Of a DNA stretch of 64,000 nt, positions 35,908 through 44,010 are shown piece after piece. The stretch comes from Pseudomonas svalbardensis. Lineage in GTDB: Bacteria; Pseudomonadota; Gammaproteobacteria; Pseudomonadales; Pseudomonadaceae. The stretch's first letter is position 1, and every line of letters begins with the position of its first letter. The stretch is from the NCBI RefSeq assembly GCF_030053115.1, contig NZ_CP125619.1:1675001-1739000 (forward strand), written 5' to 3'. The position numbers and the translations under genes are program-made. The notes below the pieces were generated by a model. It ran no database searches, was not told where the DNA came from, and saw nothing but the letters and a program-made list of their open reading frames with translations.

Positions 35908-36851
35908 GCAGCCTGAAGCGTTCCGGAGGTAGAGCTGCTCGATTCGCGCTGGCGCTAATACCCGAGCATTTGGGGGGTTCCATGAGCTTGGCCATGTGCT
36001 CATCACAACAGGGTGCGCGAAGCTTCATGGCTCCTATGTGCTTGGTCACACACGATGATTGGACTGCTATAACGGTTGGAACTCCAAACGGCGAAGGTGC
36101 GGAAGCTATGGCTCTCATTGATGACGTTGACGGCTTGCAATCGATTTACATCAATCGTGCTACCGGAAACGGGAATGACGACGATGAGCGAGATTATCCT
36201 CTGTACCGACAGAGCGTTCTTGATGATCCTCGTGTGACGTCACTGGTTCCCGGATGGGTGCGCCGTCACAGGAACTTGGATCAATTTTGGGGATTCATCC
36301 AGCCGAAATTTCCGAAGTACGCCGAGCGGAGGAAGTTCATCTGGGATGAGTTCCGGTTGCTCGTTGACTTCGCTGAATCAGCTGGGGGCCACCCCTCTGA
36401 TATCGTTGTTTCAGAGGCGCTGGATCGCATTGACGCTGAGCACGTTCGTATCGCATGGACCAAGGCGCTTGAAAGGCGCTCAACTGATCCCGAGGGAGCT
36501 ATCACAATGGCTCGAACGCTCCTGGAATCGGTATGCAAACACATTCTTGACGAGGCCGGAGCGAGCGACCATGAGACGACTCCTGACCTGAACAGGCTCT
36601 ACAAGCAAACGGCTACGCTTCTAAACCTGACAAAGGCACAGCATGAGGAAGTTGTGTTCAAGCAAATTCTTGGAGGGTGCACAGCCGTTATAGAGGGTTT
36701 AGGGGCGCTTCGGAATCGTTTGAGCGATGCCCATGGAAAAGGAAAGGGCGGGGTGAAGGCTGCTCCACGGCATGCAGAACTGGCAGTGAATCTTGCCGGC
36801 TCGACTGCGCTTTTTTTGCTCGCCACATGGGAGGCAAAGAACGGGGATTGA
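35904..36851 (+). CDS. Abortive-infection-type protein with Abi_C domain
   Basis: 315 residues. The C-terminal region (about residues 195-312: DPEGAITMARTLLESVCKHIL, LGALRNRLSDAHG) is the Abi_C domain found in abortive-infection proteins of phage defence. The NRLSDAHG stretch resembles the conserved RN..SDAHG of this family. The N-terminal 190 residues contain no domain I recognise. The first ATG overlaps the preceding stop; an ATG at 35,982 is an alternative that would shorten the protein by 26 residues. Overlap with the TIR-like gene implies a two-component system. Confidence 0.8.
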   Translation: MSSLKRSGGRAARFALALIPEHLGGSMSLAMCSSQQGARSFMAPMCLVTHDDWTAITVGTPNGEGAEAMALIDDVDGLQSIYINRATGNGNDDDERDYPLYRQSVLDDPRVTSLVPGWVRRHRNLDQFWGFIQPKFPKYAERRKFIWDEFRLLVDFAESAGGHPSDIVVSEALDRIDAEHVRIAWTKALERRSTDPEGAITMARTLLESVCKHILDEAGASDHETTPDLNRLYKQTATLLNLTKAQHEEVVFKQILGGCTAVIEGLGALRNRLSDAHGKGKGGVKAAPRHAELAVNLAGSTALFLLATWEAKNGD

Positions 36852-37244
36852 GGGGGGCATTGCTCAATAAGGGGGCGGATAAATAACTTCAGCGAAGGGA
36901 GTTGCCAATCGCTGTCCACAGACAGAAATCGGCCCAAAACAGCAATTCGAGTGCACCCAACCAACCCCAAGGTGAATAGTCAGGCATTGGCTAAAATGCA
37001 GTTGGTGGGCTGCACAATAAAAATGAGTAGCTATTCTTGATTTGATAGTAGATTCTTTTTGAAGCGTTTCAAAGGTAGGCGCTTTGGATACGAAACATTG
37101 GAGCAGGGGGTAAGATTAATTCGGAAGGTGGCTATCCGTATTTCATAATTGAGTGCTAAATTGGGGTGTTGCTATATGAGAGGTTGAGGATGGCGCGTCT
37201 GGGTGTTTAAATATTAATGTTATACTTTGCGAGTGAGTAGGGAA
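36852..37244. other. AT-rich intergenic region upstream of the PYP-like gene
   Basis: 393 bases without a gene. It is much more AT-rich than its surroundings, especially 37,000-37,240, and includes a small palindrome TTTGAA-GCGT-TTCAAA (37,058-37,073). It should hold the promoter of the PYP-like/diguanylate cyclase pair. Confidence 0.6.
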
Positions 37245-37613
37245 ATGAATCTTACATTCGAAGAAACATCGATACAAGCATTGTTGAGCGCGCCTGATCA
37301 GTTAGATGCTCTGAACTTCGGCATAATTGGCTTTAACGAAGATTCGGAAGTGCTAATCTACAATACTTTTGAAGCTAAAAGCGCTGCCTTACGACAGGAA
37401 CGTGTTTTAGGTAAGAATTTATTTTTGGAAATTGCGCCCTGCATGAATAACGCTATGGTCGCTCACAGATTTGAGAATGAAACTGCGTTAGACGTGATCA
37501 TTTCTTACGTTCTGGCGCTTAGAATGCGGCCAATCCCCGTTAGGTTAAGACTGCTTAAAGAAAGTGATGCTAGCACCCGCTTTCTATTAGTTGATCGGGC
37601 AGCTTCAAAATGA
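37245..37613 (+). CDS. Photoactive yellow protein (PYP) homologue
   Basis: 122 residues, the size of PYP (125). It aligns without gaps to Halorhodospira halophila PYP over the functional core with an offset of three: Tyr39 for Tyr42, Glu43 for Glu46 and Cys66 for the chromophore-binding Cys69, inside VLIYNTFEAK and GKNLFLEIAPC (PYP has GKNFFKDVAPC). Thr50 is Ala and Arg52 is Leu. In PYP the Cys carries p-coumaric acid as a thioester and blue light isomerises it. Conservation of all three contact residues suggests a real photoreceptor, but chromophore-making genes (tyrosine ammonia lyase, p-coumaroyl-CoA ligase) are not in the window. It overlaps the diguanylate cyclase gene by four bases. A TTG 18 bases upstream is an alternative start. 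Confidence 0.82.
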   Translation: MNLTFEETSIQALLSAPDQLDALNFGIIGFNEDSEVLIYNTFEAKSAALRQERVLGKNLFLEIAPCMNNAMVAHRFENETALDVIISYVLALRMRPIPVRLRLLKESDASTRFLLVDRAASK

Positions 37614-38899
37614 TTAGTGATGAACAAGACAATGGTTCAATTGAATCAGAGTATGAGGCACTACTGTCATTTATGTATCTATCGCCCGTAGGGCTGGTAA
37701 GAACCGACCCATACGGCAAGATTGACATGCTCAATCCCATGGCAACTCAATTGTTAATGCCGTTAGTTAATTCTCTAGGACTTGAAAACTTATTTGAGAC
37801 GCTTGCTTCAGTGGCGCCTGAGTTACGTAACCTTGTAACGAGTTTTAGAGAGTCGTGCGGATCAATATGTGTAAACCATAGAATCCACGTGTCGTCCGCA
37901 GCCGACGGAGGTATTGTACTCGCATGTACTATTGTAAAGGTTAACGACGACGTCCTGATAACAGTTCTAACTGATATCTCTTCTCAAGTTGCAACTGAAA
38001 GGAGACTAAGGCAGACAGACTCATGGCTGGACGCCATCTATACGATTGTTAACGATTTCGCAGTCCTCGGCTTGACCAAGCAGGGAGTAATTAACAGTTG
38101 GAGCCCTTCGGCAGAGCGTTTAACCGGTTACACGGAATCCGAGGCTATTGGTGAGGCGTTGGGCCGCTTCTATAGCTTGTCCGCCTTGGAAGTTGATGTT
38201 TTGAAGGAACAACTTACATTTGCACGTGAAGAAGGTTGGCATTCACGAGACTATCTTTGCCAGCACAAATCAGGACACAGTTTTTTTGCTCAAACAATGA
38301 TTGCCGTTTTGCGCGACGAAAGTGATGAGTTTTCTGGCTATACCGTTGTATTTCGAGATATCACTGAGCGAAAAGTGTCGAGTGATAATCTGGCCAATTT
38401 GCTCACTAAAGACCACCTCACAGGCGCAGTTAATCGCGCTCACTTTTTTAACTTGGCAGAGAAAGAGTTGGCTCGGGCAAGTCGATACGAGCACTCAATA
38501 TCGATGATCATGCTAGACGCCGATCACTTCAAGCATGTTAATGATAGTTGGGGGCATCCCATTGGCGACGAAGTTCTTAAGTCTATAGTCAAAATTGCCG
38601 AGGGAGTTCTTCGTCCCGGAGATACTATAGCTAGGTTTGGAGGCGAAGAATTTATCGTCATGTTGCCTAAGAGTAATAGCGTCGAGGCTTCAGTGATTGC
38701 TGAGCGACTAAGGAGCAGCATTGAAGCATCTAGTGTCGATGCTTGTGATGAAGAAATCAAAATCACAGTCAGCATTGGGTGTGCCTCGATGAGTGAATCG
38801 CGATCCACTCTCAAGCAGTTGTTAGTCTCAGCCGATAGCGCGCTCTACCAAGCAAAATCCAGGGGTAGAAACTGTATAGTTGATATTGATGACTGCTAA
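37610..38899 (+). CDS. PAS-PAS-GGDEF diguanylate cyclase
   Basis: 429 residues, no transmembrane segments. PAS-like region 1 (about residues 15-125), a canonical PAS domain (about 135-255 ending in FRDITERK) and a GGDEF domain (about 265-425) with the active-site GGEEF (344-348) and the inhibitory I-site RPGD (335-338) five residues before it. It should therefore make cyclic di-GMP from GTP and be product-inhibited. The ATG overlaps the stop of the PYP-like gene, so light or ligand sensing by that protein probably controls this enzyme. The stretch is more AT-rich than core genes, in line with acquisition. Confidence 0.92.
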   Translation: MISDEQDNGSIESEYEALLSFMYLSPVGLVRTDPYGKIDMLNPMATQLLMPLVNSLGLENLFETLASVAPELRNLVTSFRESCGSICVNHRIHVSSAADGGIVLACTIVKVNDDVLITVLTDISSQVATERRLRQTDSWLDAIYTIVNDFAVLGLTKQGVINSWSPSAERLTGYTESEAIGEALGRFYSLSALEVDVLKEQLTFAREEGWHSRDYLCQHKSGHSFFAQTMIAVLRDESDEFSGYTVVFRDITERKVSSDNLANLLTKDHLTGAVNRAHFFNLAEKELARASRYEHSISMIMLDADHFKHVNDSWGHPIGDEVLKSIVKIAEGVLRPGDTIARFGGEEFIVMLPKSNSVEASVIAERLRSSIEASSVDACDEEIKITVSIGCASMSESRSTLKQLLVSADSALYQAKSRGRNCIVDIDDC

Positions 38900-38942
38900 T
38901 TTATGGCGTCTCGTGAGTTGACGAGAGGTAGTTCGCAAAGCC

Positions 38943-39305
38943 ATGGCTGAAGATATCGCGAATATGTGCCAGCTATTCCCGATATTGAAGGGAAGACGCA
39001 AGCAGCAGGCTGGCGCCATGTCTGGCGGTGATCAACAAATGCTTGTTATTGCCAGGCGGTGGTGTCCTGTCCGAAGTTGTTTATTTGGGATTAGCCGACA
39101 ATGGGGCTTTAATCGCAAATGAACAAGGCTGTGCCTAAATATCCTTCGATAGATCCGGTCGCGTAATACGCCAATCCCGCTATTCGAATAGAACACAGTG
39201 GAAGCCATCCAGATGGCGACCCGGGTGTTTAAGCTTCGCGTCGGGGAGATCGTTTCCGTGTTGGCGGGGAAAAGCGTGACCGAAGAATCTTTGAAAGACA
39301 TCTAT
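38943..39305 (+). pseudogene. Decayed ABC-transporter ATPase fragments
   Basis: From 38,943 a frame reads LFPILKGRRKQQAG-MSGGDQQMLVIARRW, which is the signature region of an ABC ATPase (SGG.QQ..xIAR). In another frame at about 39,200 the stretch RVFKLRVGEIVSVLAG resembles the end of a sugar- or amino-acid-type ABC ATPase. Walker A and B are missing and stops intervene. The rest of the 682-base gap 38,900-39,581 shows an open frame to 39,575 that I do not believe is a gene. Confidence 0.45.
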
Positions 39306-39581
39306 CTAAGCTCGTTAAGGAGTTTGGAAAGACACGGATCTCTCTATGCACCACTGGCCTTTGCGTTTTCTGCTGTCCAAGTAGGGGCGGGCCGCTCATC
39401 AGAAGGGCCTATTGCCTTGCGTTCCACCTTTCAATTCAAGCCGCAAGTTCAAGCTGTTTGTCGATGTGAATCTTTCAGGTATGAATCTAATTTGGGTAAC
39501 TTGAATGGTCCCTTTGGGCTGTTTCTGTCTATCATCACTGTCTATATTATTGAGTCGAAAGCGGAACCATCTTGAGAGTGT

Positions 39582-40493
39582 TCAATTCGTAAAGCGTTTT
39601 TTGCACCACAATGACACCAGAATGCCTGTGGCAATCGACACCATTGGAATGCTTGAAGCAACGCTCAGTGTCGGAAACACCAACAGTATTTGCGAGTCGT
39701 TACCGCCGAGCATCATCGAAGCCCCAATCCCCATCAAAGTACCCGCCAACAAATGAACGCCAGCCTTTGATGGGGTAAAGGCCTCGAAACGAAACATTTT
39801 CCTGTACACGGTAAAACTCAGCATGCCTGCCAGCAACATGACAAACACAGCAATACGCCGGGCGCTGATTGCCATATCGGCTTGCCAGAACAACTGCGAA
39901 ACATTGTAAAAGAACACACTCGGTGTCCATAACGGGTCGAACGTATAGAGCGCACTCGTCAACGTACCCAGCAGCATGCTGGAGAAAACCAGGTGTTTAT
40001 TACCATGTATGCAGACCAAAAAAGTCAGCACTAGCGCCACTACACCGATCAACAGCCAGTAATGCCGGCTGGAAATTTCCGGCATCAGAATGGTCTTCTG
40101 TTCGGGCATCATGCGCATGTAATACCAGAGCACGATCCCCAGGACCCAGCCGATCATTGTGAACAGTTTATTGAAATTGCCACTGGCAAACCTGGTCAGC
40201 GTACCTACGCTGCAACCGTTGTTCAGCACCGATGCCACCCCGAACAACAAGCCTCCCGAAACCAGTAAAGGATAGGAAATACCCGGCGAGTACAGCGGCA
40301 GGCTGACCTCGGAGAAACGATAGAGCGGGGCCAGCAGCAACCCGAACAATCCACACGATGTCAGTGCCACAAACAACGTCGGGCGCCCCGCCAGCAATTG
40401 TTCGCTCGCTTTGACAAGGCACATGCCCATGCGCTGCGAAACCCAGCCAATCAGGAACGCTAATACCAACGCCATCAGTAAAGAGAAAACCAT
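39582..40493 (-). CDS. YeeE/YedE-family transporter (sulfur compound uptake type)
   Basis: 303 residues, about nine transmembrane helices. The family repeats are visible, with conserved cysteines in GMCLVKASE (near residue 23) and NNGCSVGTL (near 92). In thiosulfate-transporting YeeE three such cysteines relay the substrate; here the third position reads GASMMLGGN, without Cys. The ligand could therefore differ. An alternative GTG start at 40,532 would add 13 residues. It lies downstream of the bufferin operon but separated by an IS remnant, so co-regulation is uncertain. Confidence 0.8.
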   Translation of the reverse strand: MVFSLLMALVLAFLIGWVSQRMGMCLVKASEQLLAGRPTLFVALTSCGLFGLLLAPLYRFSEVSLPLYSPGISYPLLVSGGLLFGVASVLNNGCSVGTLTRFASGNFNKLFTMIGWVLGIVLWYYMRMMPEQKTILMPEISSRHYWLLIGVVALVLTFLVCIHGNKHLVFSSMLLGTLTSALYTFDPLWTPSVFFYNVSQLFWQADMAISARRIAVFVMLLAGMLSFTVYRKMFRFEAFTPSKAGVHLLAGTLMGIGASMMLGGNDSQILLVFPTLSVASSIPMVSIATGILVSLWCKKRFTN

Positions 40494-40554
40494 TTCGTGT
40501 GCCACTGCTGATTTGGATGGACCAGGCCTCACTAGGAATTAGCGTAGCTCTCGA

Positions 40555-40700
40555 TCAGGCTACTTGTGTCGCCTCGCGGGCCTGCTTGGCCATCGAGCTG
40601 AGTTGATCGCGGTCGGAACCGACGTTGGTCACCTCATACACAACGATCAAATGGTGCGGCGTATCGACCGCTGTCTGAACGTTGCAGCCAACGATTCACG
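40555..40700 (-). pseudogene. C-terminal remnant of an IS1182-family transposase
   Basis: On the minus strand the frame ending at 40,555 reads GCNVQTAVDTPHHLIVVYEV followed by TNVGSDRDQLSSMAKQA, a region typical of IS1182-type DDE transposases. A stop interrupts it just before this block, and the rest of the element is missing. It marks an old insertion and deletion between the YeeE and DoxX genes. Confidence 0.65.
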
Positions 40701-40774
40701 CTGGATGTGTGCCGTCGGGGTGCCGTTAACTAATCGCATACTCTTGCCCAAGAGTTTCTTCATATGTGAATCGT

Positions 40775-41248
40775 TCACCGGATGCCCAGTCTGCGATCCA
40801 GCGAAAGTGCTCCTGCACCGCGCGCGACGATGAGCAACAGCAAGCCAGCCCAGGAAAGATGAGTCGGCCAAGCATCGGGGTAAACGAAAACCTGGATGAC
40901 AAAGGTCATGCACAGCAATGCCAAGGCGGATAAACGGGTGAACAGGCCGAGCACCAGGAGCAGTGGAAATAGGTGCTCGCTGTAAGTCGCAAGGTGTGCC
41001 GCCAGTTCTGGAGAGATCAGGGGCAAGGCGTATTCCGTTCGGAACAGTTCGTAGGTACTCGGTGTAATCGTCAGAATGTCGCTGACTTTGGTGCGCCCTG
41101 ACATGAAAAAAATGGCGGCGATGGCGATGCGCGCCACCAACACCAGAAACGAATCGCTGATCAGATCGCCCAATCGGGTTGCAACGCGGTTCCAAAGGCC
41201 ACGCAGGGAATTGTCGTCGACAGGTGGGCGGGTGTGGATGGTATCCAT
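40775..41248 (-). CDS. DoxX-family membrane protein of the bufferin operon
   Basis: 157 residues with four transmembrane helices typical of DoxX ([21 protein letters not shown] and [20 protein letters not shown]). DoxX proteins accompany DUF2282/DUF692/DUF2063 genes in many proteobacterial metal-stress operons, where this gene is called bufD. Its role may be membrane redox chemistry supporting peptide modification; this is not proven. The ATG at 41,248 has CGGAG about eight bases upstream and lies 20 bases after bufC. Confidence 0.85.
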   Translation of the reverse strand: MDTIHTRPPVDDNSLRGLWNRVATRLGDLISDSFLVLVARIAIAAIFFMSGRTKVSDILTITPSTYELFRTEYALPLISPELAAHLATYSEHLFPLLLVLGLFTRLSALALLCMTFVIQVFVYPDAWPTHLSWAGLLLLIVARGAGALSLDRRLGIR

Positions 41249-41268
41249 GCTGTGCTCCGTTGATGGCT

Positions 41269-42036
41269 TCAGCAATTGGTTGTCGGGAGTTCCGCCGTTA
41301 CAAACGCGTCAGCACTCACCAGGCGAATAATGAGGTTTTCCAGGTTCAGGTCAGGCTCGACACCAATGGCCCAGTCAGCAGCGACATCGAGGGGCAGGTG
41401 CGCCGCGCAGGCGTCGAGAAAGGCACACTCTGCGGCACTCGCAGCCTGCCAATGCACGCGGCCGGCCTTGCGTGTCAGCAGTGCACCTTCACCTCGCCAT
41501 TCGAGTTTTTCAGGCATTTCCCTTTGTTCGCGATTAACGCACCAGATTGTGTAGGCGGGACAGTCCGGCAACCAGACCCAACGAGCGGCATCCCGTGGTT
41601 TAAGCCGCAAGTTGCCCAACTCCGTAGCGGGAATCTGCGCCAAGTCGTTCAGCCCAAGACCAGGCTCATCAGCGGCGCAATGAACCTGTGTCCAGAGCAG
41701 GTCCAGACGGGCGACGTCGCCCAGATACGGCATGTCTTGCGCGTGCTCGAATTTGTCGAGAAAGTCGGGGAAGCCCGCTCCGTAATTCAGTAAACGTGCA
41801 TCTGTTGGCGGTGAAATCCGGGCATGTATGGCGGCGGCGCTTTTAAGCCAGGCAGTGCCCACCAGGCGCTCTACGGTAGGGAAGTTGGCTAGCAACGCAT
41901 CCGTCGTGCCTTTGAGTACGGTATTGCGATAGACCGCAAAGCCTGGTTGTTGGGTCAGCGAATCCATCGTGGATGATTCAGTGCCGTATAACGCATCGAC
42001 GAAGGCATCCTGAAAGCTTGCGAGAGAGGGCTTCAT
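41269..42036 (-). CDS. bufC: DUF2063 protein, partner of the MNIO enzyme (BufC type)
   Basis: 255 residues. The N-terminal DUF2063 domain ([15 protein letters not shown], then [28 protein letters not shown] near residue 33) is followed by a more variable C-terminal region. Proteins of this family bind the precursor peptide and deliver it to the DUF692 enzyme. The start overlaps the stop of bufB by four bases (ATGA), so the two are made together. It is cytoplasmic. Confidence 0.88.
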   Translation of the reverse strand: MKPSLASFQDAFVDALYGTESSTMDSLTQQPGFAVYRNTVLKGTTDALLANFPTVERLVGTAWLKSAAAIHARISPPTDARLLNYGAGFPDFLDKFEHAQDMPYLGDVARLDLLWTQVHCAADEPGLGLNDLAQIPATELGNLRLKPRDAARWVWLPDCPAYTIWCVNREQREMPEKLEWRGEGALLTRKAGRVHWQAASAAECAFLDACAAHLPLDVAADWAIGVEPDLNLENLIIRLVSADAFVTAELPTTNC

Positions 42037-42887
42037 ATCGCCACCTTCATTCGCTGATTTTGCCCAAGGTTCAATAACGTCTGCGCTCGGTTGCGCTCGG
42101 CCAGTAAAACGTCGAAAGCGGGGATATGGTCGTCGCGTTCGATCAGTGTTGGACGCGGGCCGATCCGCTCAATCAACCGCTTGTACAGCGACCAGACACC
42201 TTCGGCGACAGGGACATCATGGCTGTCGATCAGTAACGTGGATTTACCCGGATCCTTGGTGAACCCCGCCAGATGAATCTCCATGATGGCGTCGGCCGCA
42301 AAGGCATCCAGATAATCGGCGGCGTTAAAACCCAGGTTGTGCGCACTGATGTGCACGTTGTTGACGTCCAGCAACAAGCCGCAGCCAGTCACCGTGCTCA
42401 ATTCGGTGAGAAATTCCAGTTCGCTGTAGTCATGCCCGTTCAGGTGCAAATAATGGGTCGGGTTTTCGATGGCAATGCGACGTCCGAGGGCGTCTTGTGT
42501 GCGCTGGATATTGCTTGCGATACGCTGTAACGCTTCGTTTGTTCGGGGAAAAGGCAATAGGTCGGGGTGGTATTGTTCGCGCCAGGCTGACCAGGCCAGG
42601 TGCTCGGAAATCAATGCCGGTTGAACGCGATCAGCGAGCTGTTTCAGGCGTTTCAAGTGCTCCGGGTCCGGCGGGCAATCAGCCGCCAGCGAAAGTGACA
42701 CCCCGTGCAACGACAACGGGTGCCGGTCGCCAATGGCCTCCAGCCACGCCAAGCGGGGGCCACCACCAACCATGTAGTTTTCCGGATGAACTTCGAACCA
42801 GAGCCCTTCGACCGTGCAGTCGTGGGCCTCCTGATAATGGTTCGGTTTGAGGCCGAGTCCGGCCCCGATCTGGAATGGTTTGTTCAT
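42033..42887 (-). CDS. bufB: DUF692 multinuclear non-heme iron oxidative enzyme (BufB type)
   Basis: 284 residues, a TIM-barrel MNIO enzyme, full length. Typical blocks are GAGLGLKPNHYQEA at the N-terminus, FEVHPENYMVGGGP, LSLHGVSLSL, SEHLAWS, LLDVNNVHISAHN and MEIHLAGF, which supply the His, Asp, Asn and Glu ligands of the iron cluster. In bufferin systems this enzyme turns central cysteines of the precursor peptide into thiooxazole-type heterocycles that bind copper. The ATG at 42,887 matches the family start; an open frame runs 270 bases further through bufA but is not coding. Confidence 0.92.
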   Translation of the reverse strand: MNKPFQIGAGLGLKPNHYQEAHDCTVEGLWFEVHPENYMVGGGPRLAWLEAIGDRHPLSLHGVSLSLAADCPPDPEHLKRLKQLADRVQPALISEHLAWSAWREQYHPDLLPFPRTNEALQRIASNIQRTQDALGRRIAIENPTHYLHLNGHDYSELEFLTELSTVTGCGLLLDVNNVHISAHNLGFNAADYLDAFAADAIMEIHLAGFTKDPGKSTLLIDSHDVPVAEGVWSLYKRLIERIGPRPTLIERDDHIPAFDVLLAERNRAQTLLNLGQNQRMKVAI

Positions 42888-42915
42888 GATTAGTGTGTGC
42901 CCCGTGGTGTTGACG

Positions 42916-43188
42916 TTACATAGGCGTGAGGCTGCCGGTGCCTTTTGGCGTCTTGATGGTGGTGCAAGTACCGACTGGAACGTTTTTCCAGGCGTTCGGC
43001 TGGTAATCCATTTTGGCGGTGCCTGCGCAGGTGGTACCTGCACCGGCCTTGCAATCGTTTTGACCGGCCATGGCGACGCCGTAGCATTTTTCCATGGCGC
43101 CTGCGGCGGCTGGGGTCTCGGCGGCAATGGCGCCGGCAGCAAAGGAGGAAAAGGCAACGGCTATGGCAGCAAGCTTCAGATTGTTCAT
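42916..43188 (-). CDS. bufA: Bufferin precursor peptide (DUF2282)
   Basis: 90 residues. A signal peptide (about residues 1-23, ending AGAIAA) is followed by a short mature part with four cysteines at 35, 46, 54 and 75 (EKCYG, NDCKAG, TTCAG, GTCTT), the DUF2282 pattern. Bufferins of this type are modified by the DUF692 enzyme, exported by Sec and complex copper in the periplasm. CGGAG precedes the ATG by seven bases. It is the first gene of the operon bufA-bufB-bufC-doxX, and a GTAACC-N16-CGAA box lies about 75 bases upstream. Confidence 0.9.
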   Translation of the reverse strand: MNNLKLAAIAVAFSSFAAGAIAAETPAAAGAMEKCYGVAMAGQNDCKAGAGTTCAGTAKMDYQPNAWKNVPVGTCTTIKTPKGTGSLTPM

Positions 43189-43264
43189 GGTTATTCTCCG
43201 GGATCATGAGGGTGGGTCGTCGCATCAGTGCAGGAGTGCGCTGTGCTTCAGATCCGAAAGGTAG

Positions 43265-43290
43265 TTCGCTGAGTTTTCAAATCCGGTTAC
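43265..43290 (-). promoter_or_regulatory. ECF sigma-F-type promoter of the bufferin operon
   Basis: On the minus strand GTAACC (43,285-43,290) and CGAA (43,265-43,268) are separated by exactly 16 bases. This equals the box described for the SigF regulon of Caulobacter, whose sigma factor is also paired with a DUF1109 anti-sigma. It is about 77 bases before the bufA start codon. Confidence 0.75.
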
Positions 43291-43421
43291 AGCCATCGCA
43301 AAATATTTTTTAGAACCGCAAAATGAATCTGCTTGTTGCCTTATGGCTTTGGCGGCAAGCATGATCCATCGCCCGTTATTGGCGCTGGCGTTATGCAAGT
43401 ACAGAATACTTTCATCCTCGT

Positions 43422-43447
43422 GTAACCAGAGTGGACGATGGAACGAA
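43422..43447 (+). promoter_or_regulatory. ECF sigma-F-type promoter of the sigma/anti-sigma pair
   Basis: GTAACC (43,422-43,427), 16 bases, CGAA (43,444-43,447) on the plus strand. The box overlaps the first possible ATG of the sigma gene (43,438). If it is a promoter, the transcript starts near 43,454 and translation must begin further in, for example at an in-frame TTG at 43,465. Confidence 0.65.
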
Positions 43448-44010
43448 CTACACATAACGACGCATTGCGCAGCCGGGAAATTCATCTTCAGACCTTGTTC
43501 CTTGCGGGCCTGGGTGGAGACGAGCGGGCTTATGGCACTTTCCTCAAGGAGCTGAGCGGTCATATTCGCGGCTTTGTTCGAACCCGACTTCAGCGACAAC
43601 CGGGTGAAGTCGAGGATTTGCTGCAAGAGGTTTTACTGGCCGTCCATAACGGTCGACAAACGTACCGTGCGGACCAACCGCTGACGGCCTGGGTGTTTGC
43701 CATCACCCGCTACAAACTCACGGATTTTTTTCGTGGCAGGTCGCGCAATGAAGTGCTCAATTACTCGCTCGACGATGTGGCGGAGCTGTTTGCCGAGCCA
43801 CATCTGGAGCCGGAGCAGGCCCATCGCGACCTCGGCAAGTTACTTGAGCAACTGCCTGAGCGGCAGCGCTTGCCGATCCAGCTGGTGAAGCTTGAAGGCT
43901 TGTCGGTCGCCGAGTCCGCGCAAATGACCGGGCTTTCGGAGTCAGCGGTAAAGATTGGCATCCATCGCGGGCTTAAGGCGTTGGCCGACAGAATTAGAGG
44001 TACACGATGA
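43438..44010 (+). CDS. ECF-family RNA polymerase sigma factor (SigF-like)
   Basis: 190 residues. Region 2 (VEDLLQEVLLAVHNGRQTYR, WVFAITRYKLTDFFR) and region 4 (LPERQRLPIQLVKLEGLSV, SESAVKIGIHRGLKAL) are complete. Pairing with a DUF1109 membrane protein places it with the SigF/NrsF group, which responds to metal and redox stress. The stop overlaps the start of the anti-sigma gene (ATGA). The first ATG is listed, but a promoter box overlaps it, so the true start may be a few codons downstream (conserved sequence begins near REIHLQTLF). Confidence 0.9.
   Translation: MERTTHNDALRSREIHLQTLFLAGLGGDERAYGTFLKELSGHIRGFVRTRLQRQPGEVEDLLQEVLLAVHNGRQTYRADQPLTAWVFAITRYKLTDFFRGRSRNEVLNYSLDDVAELFAEPHLEPEQAHRDLGKLLEQLPERQRLPIQLVKLEGLSVAESAQMTGLSESAVKIGIHRGLKALADRIRGTR

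Noticed and set aside
39198..39575. 125-codon open frame after the diguanylate cyclase
   Set aside because: Only its first part resembles an ABC-ATPase tail; there is no ribosome site and the rest shows no protein-like pattern.
43225..43626. 133-codon minus-strand frame between bufA and the sigma gene
   Set aside because: It covers both promoter boxes and the antisense of the sigma gene, and lacks motifs.
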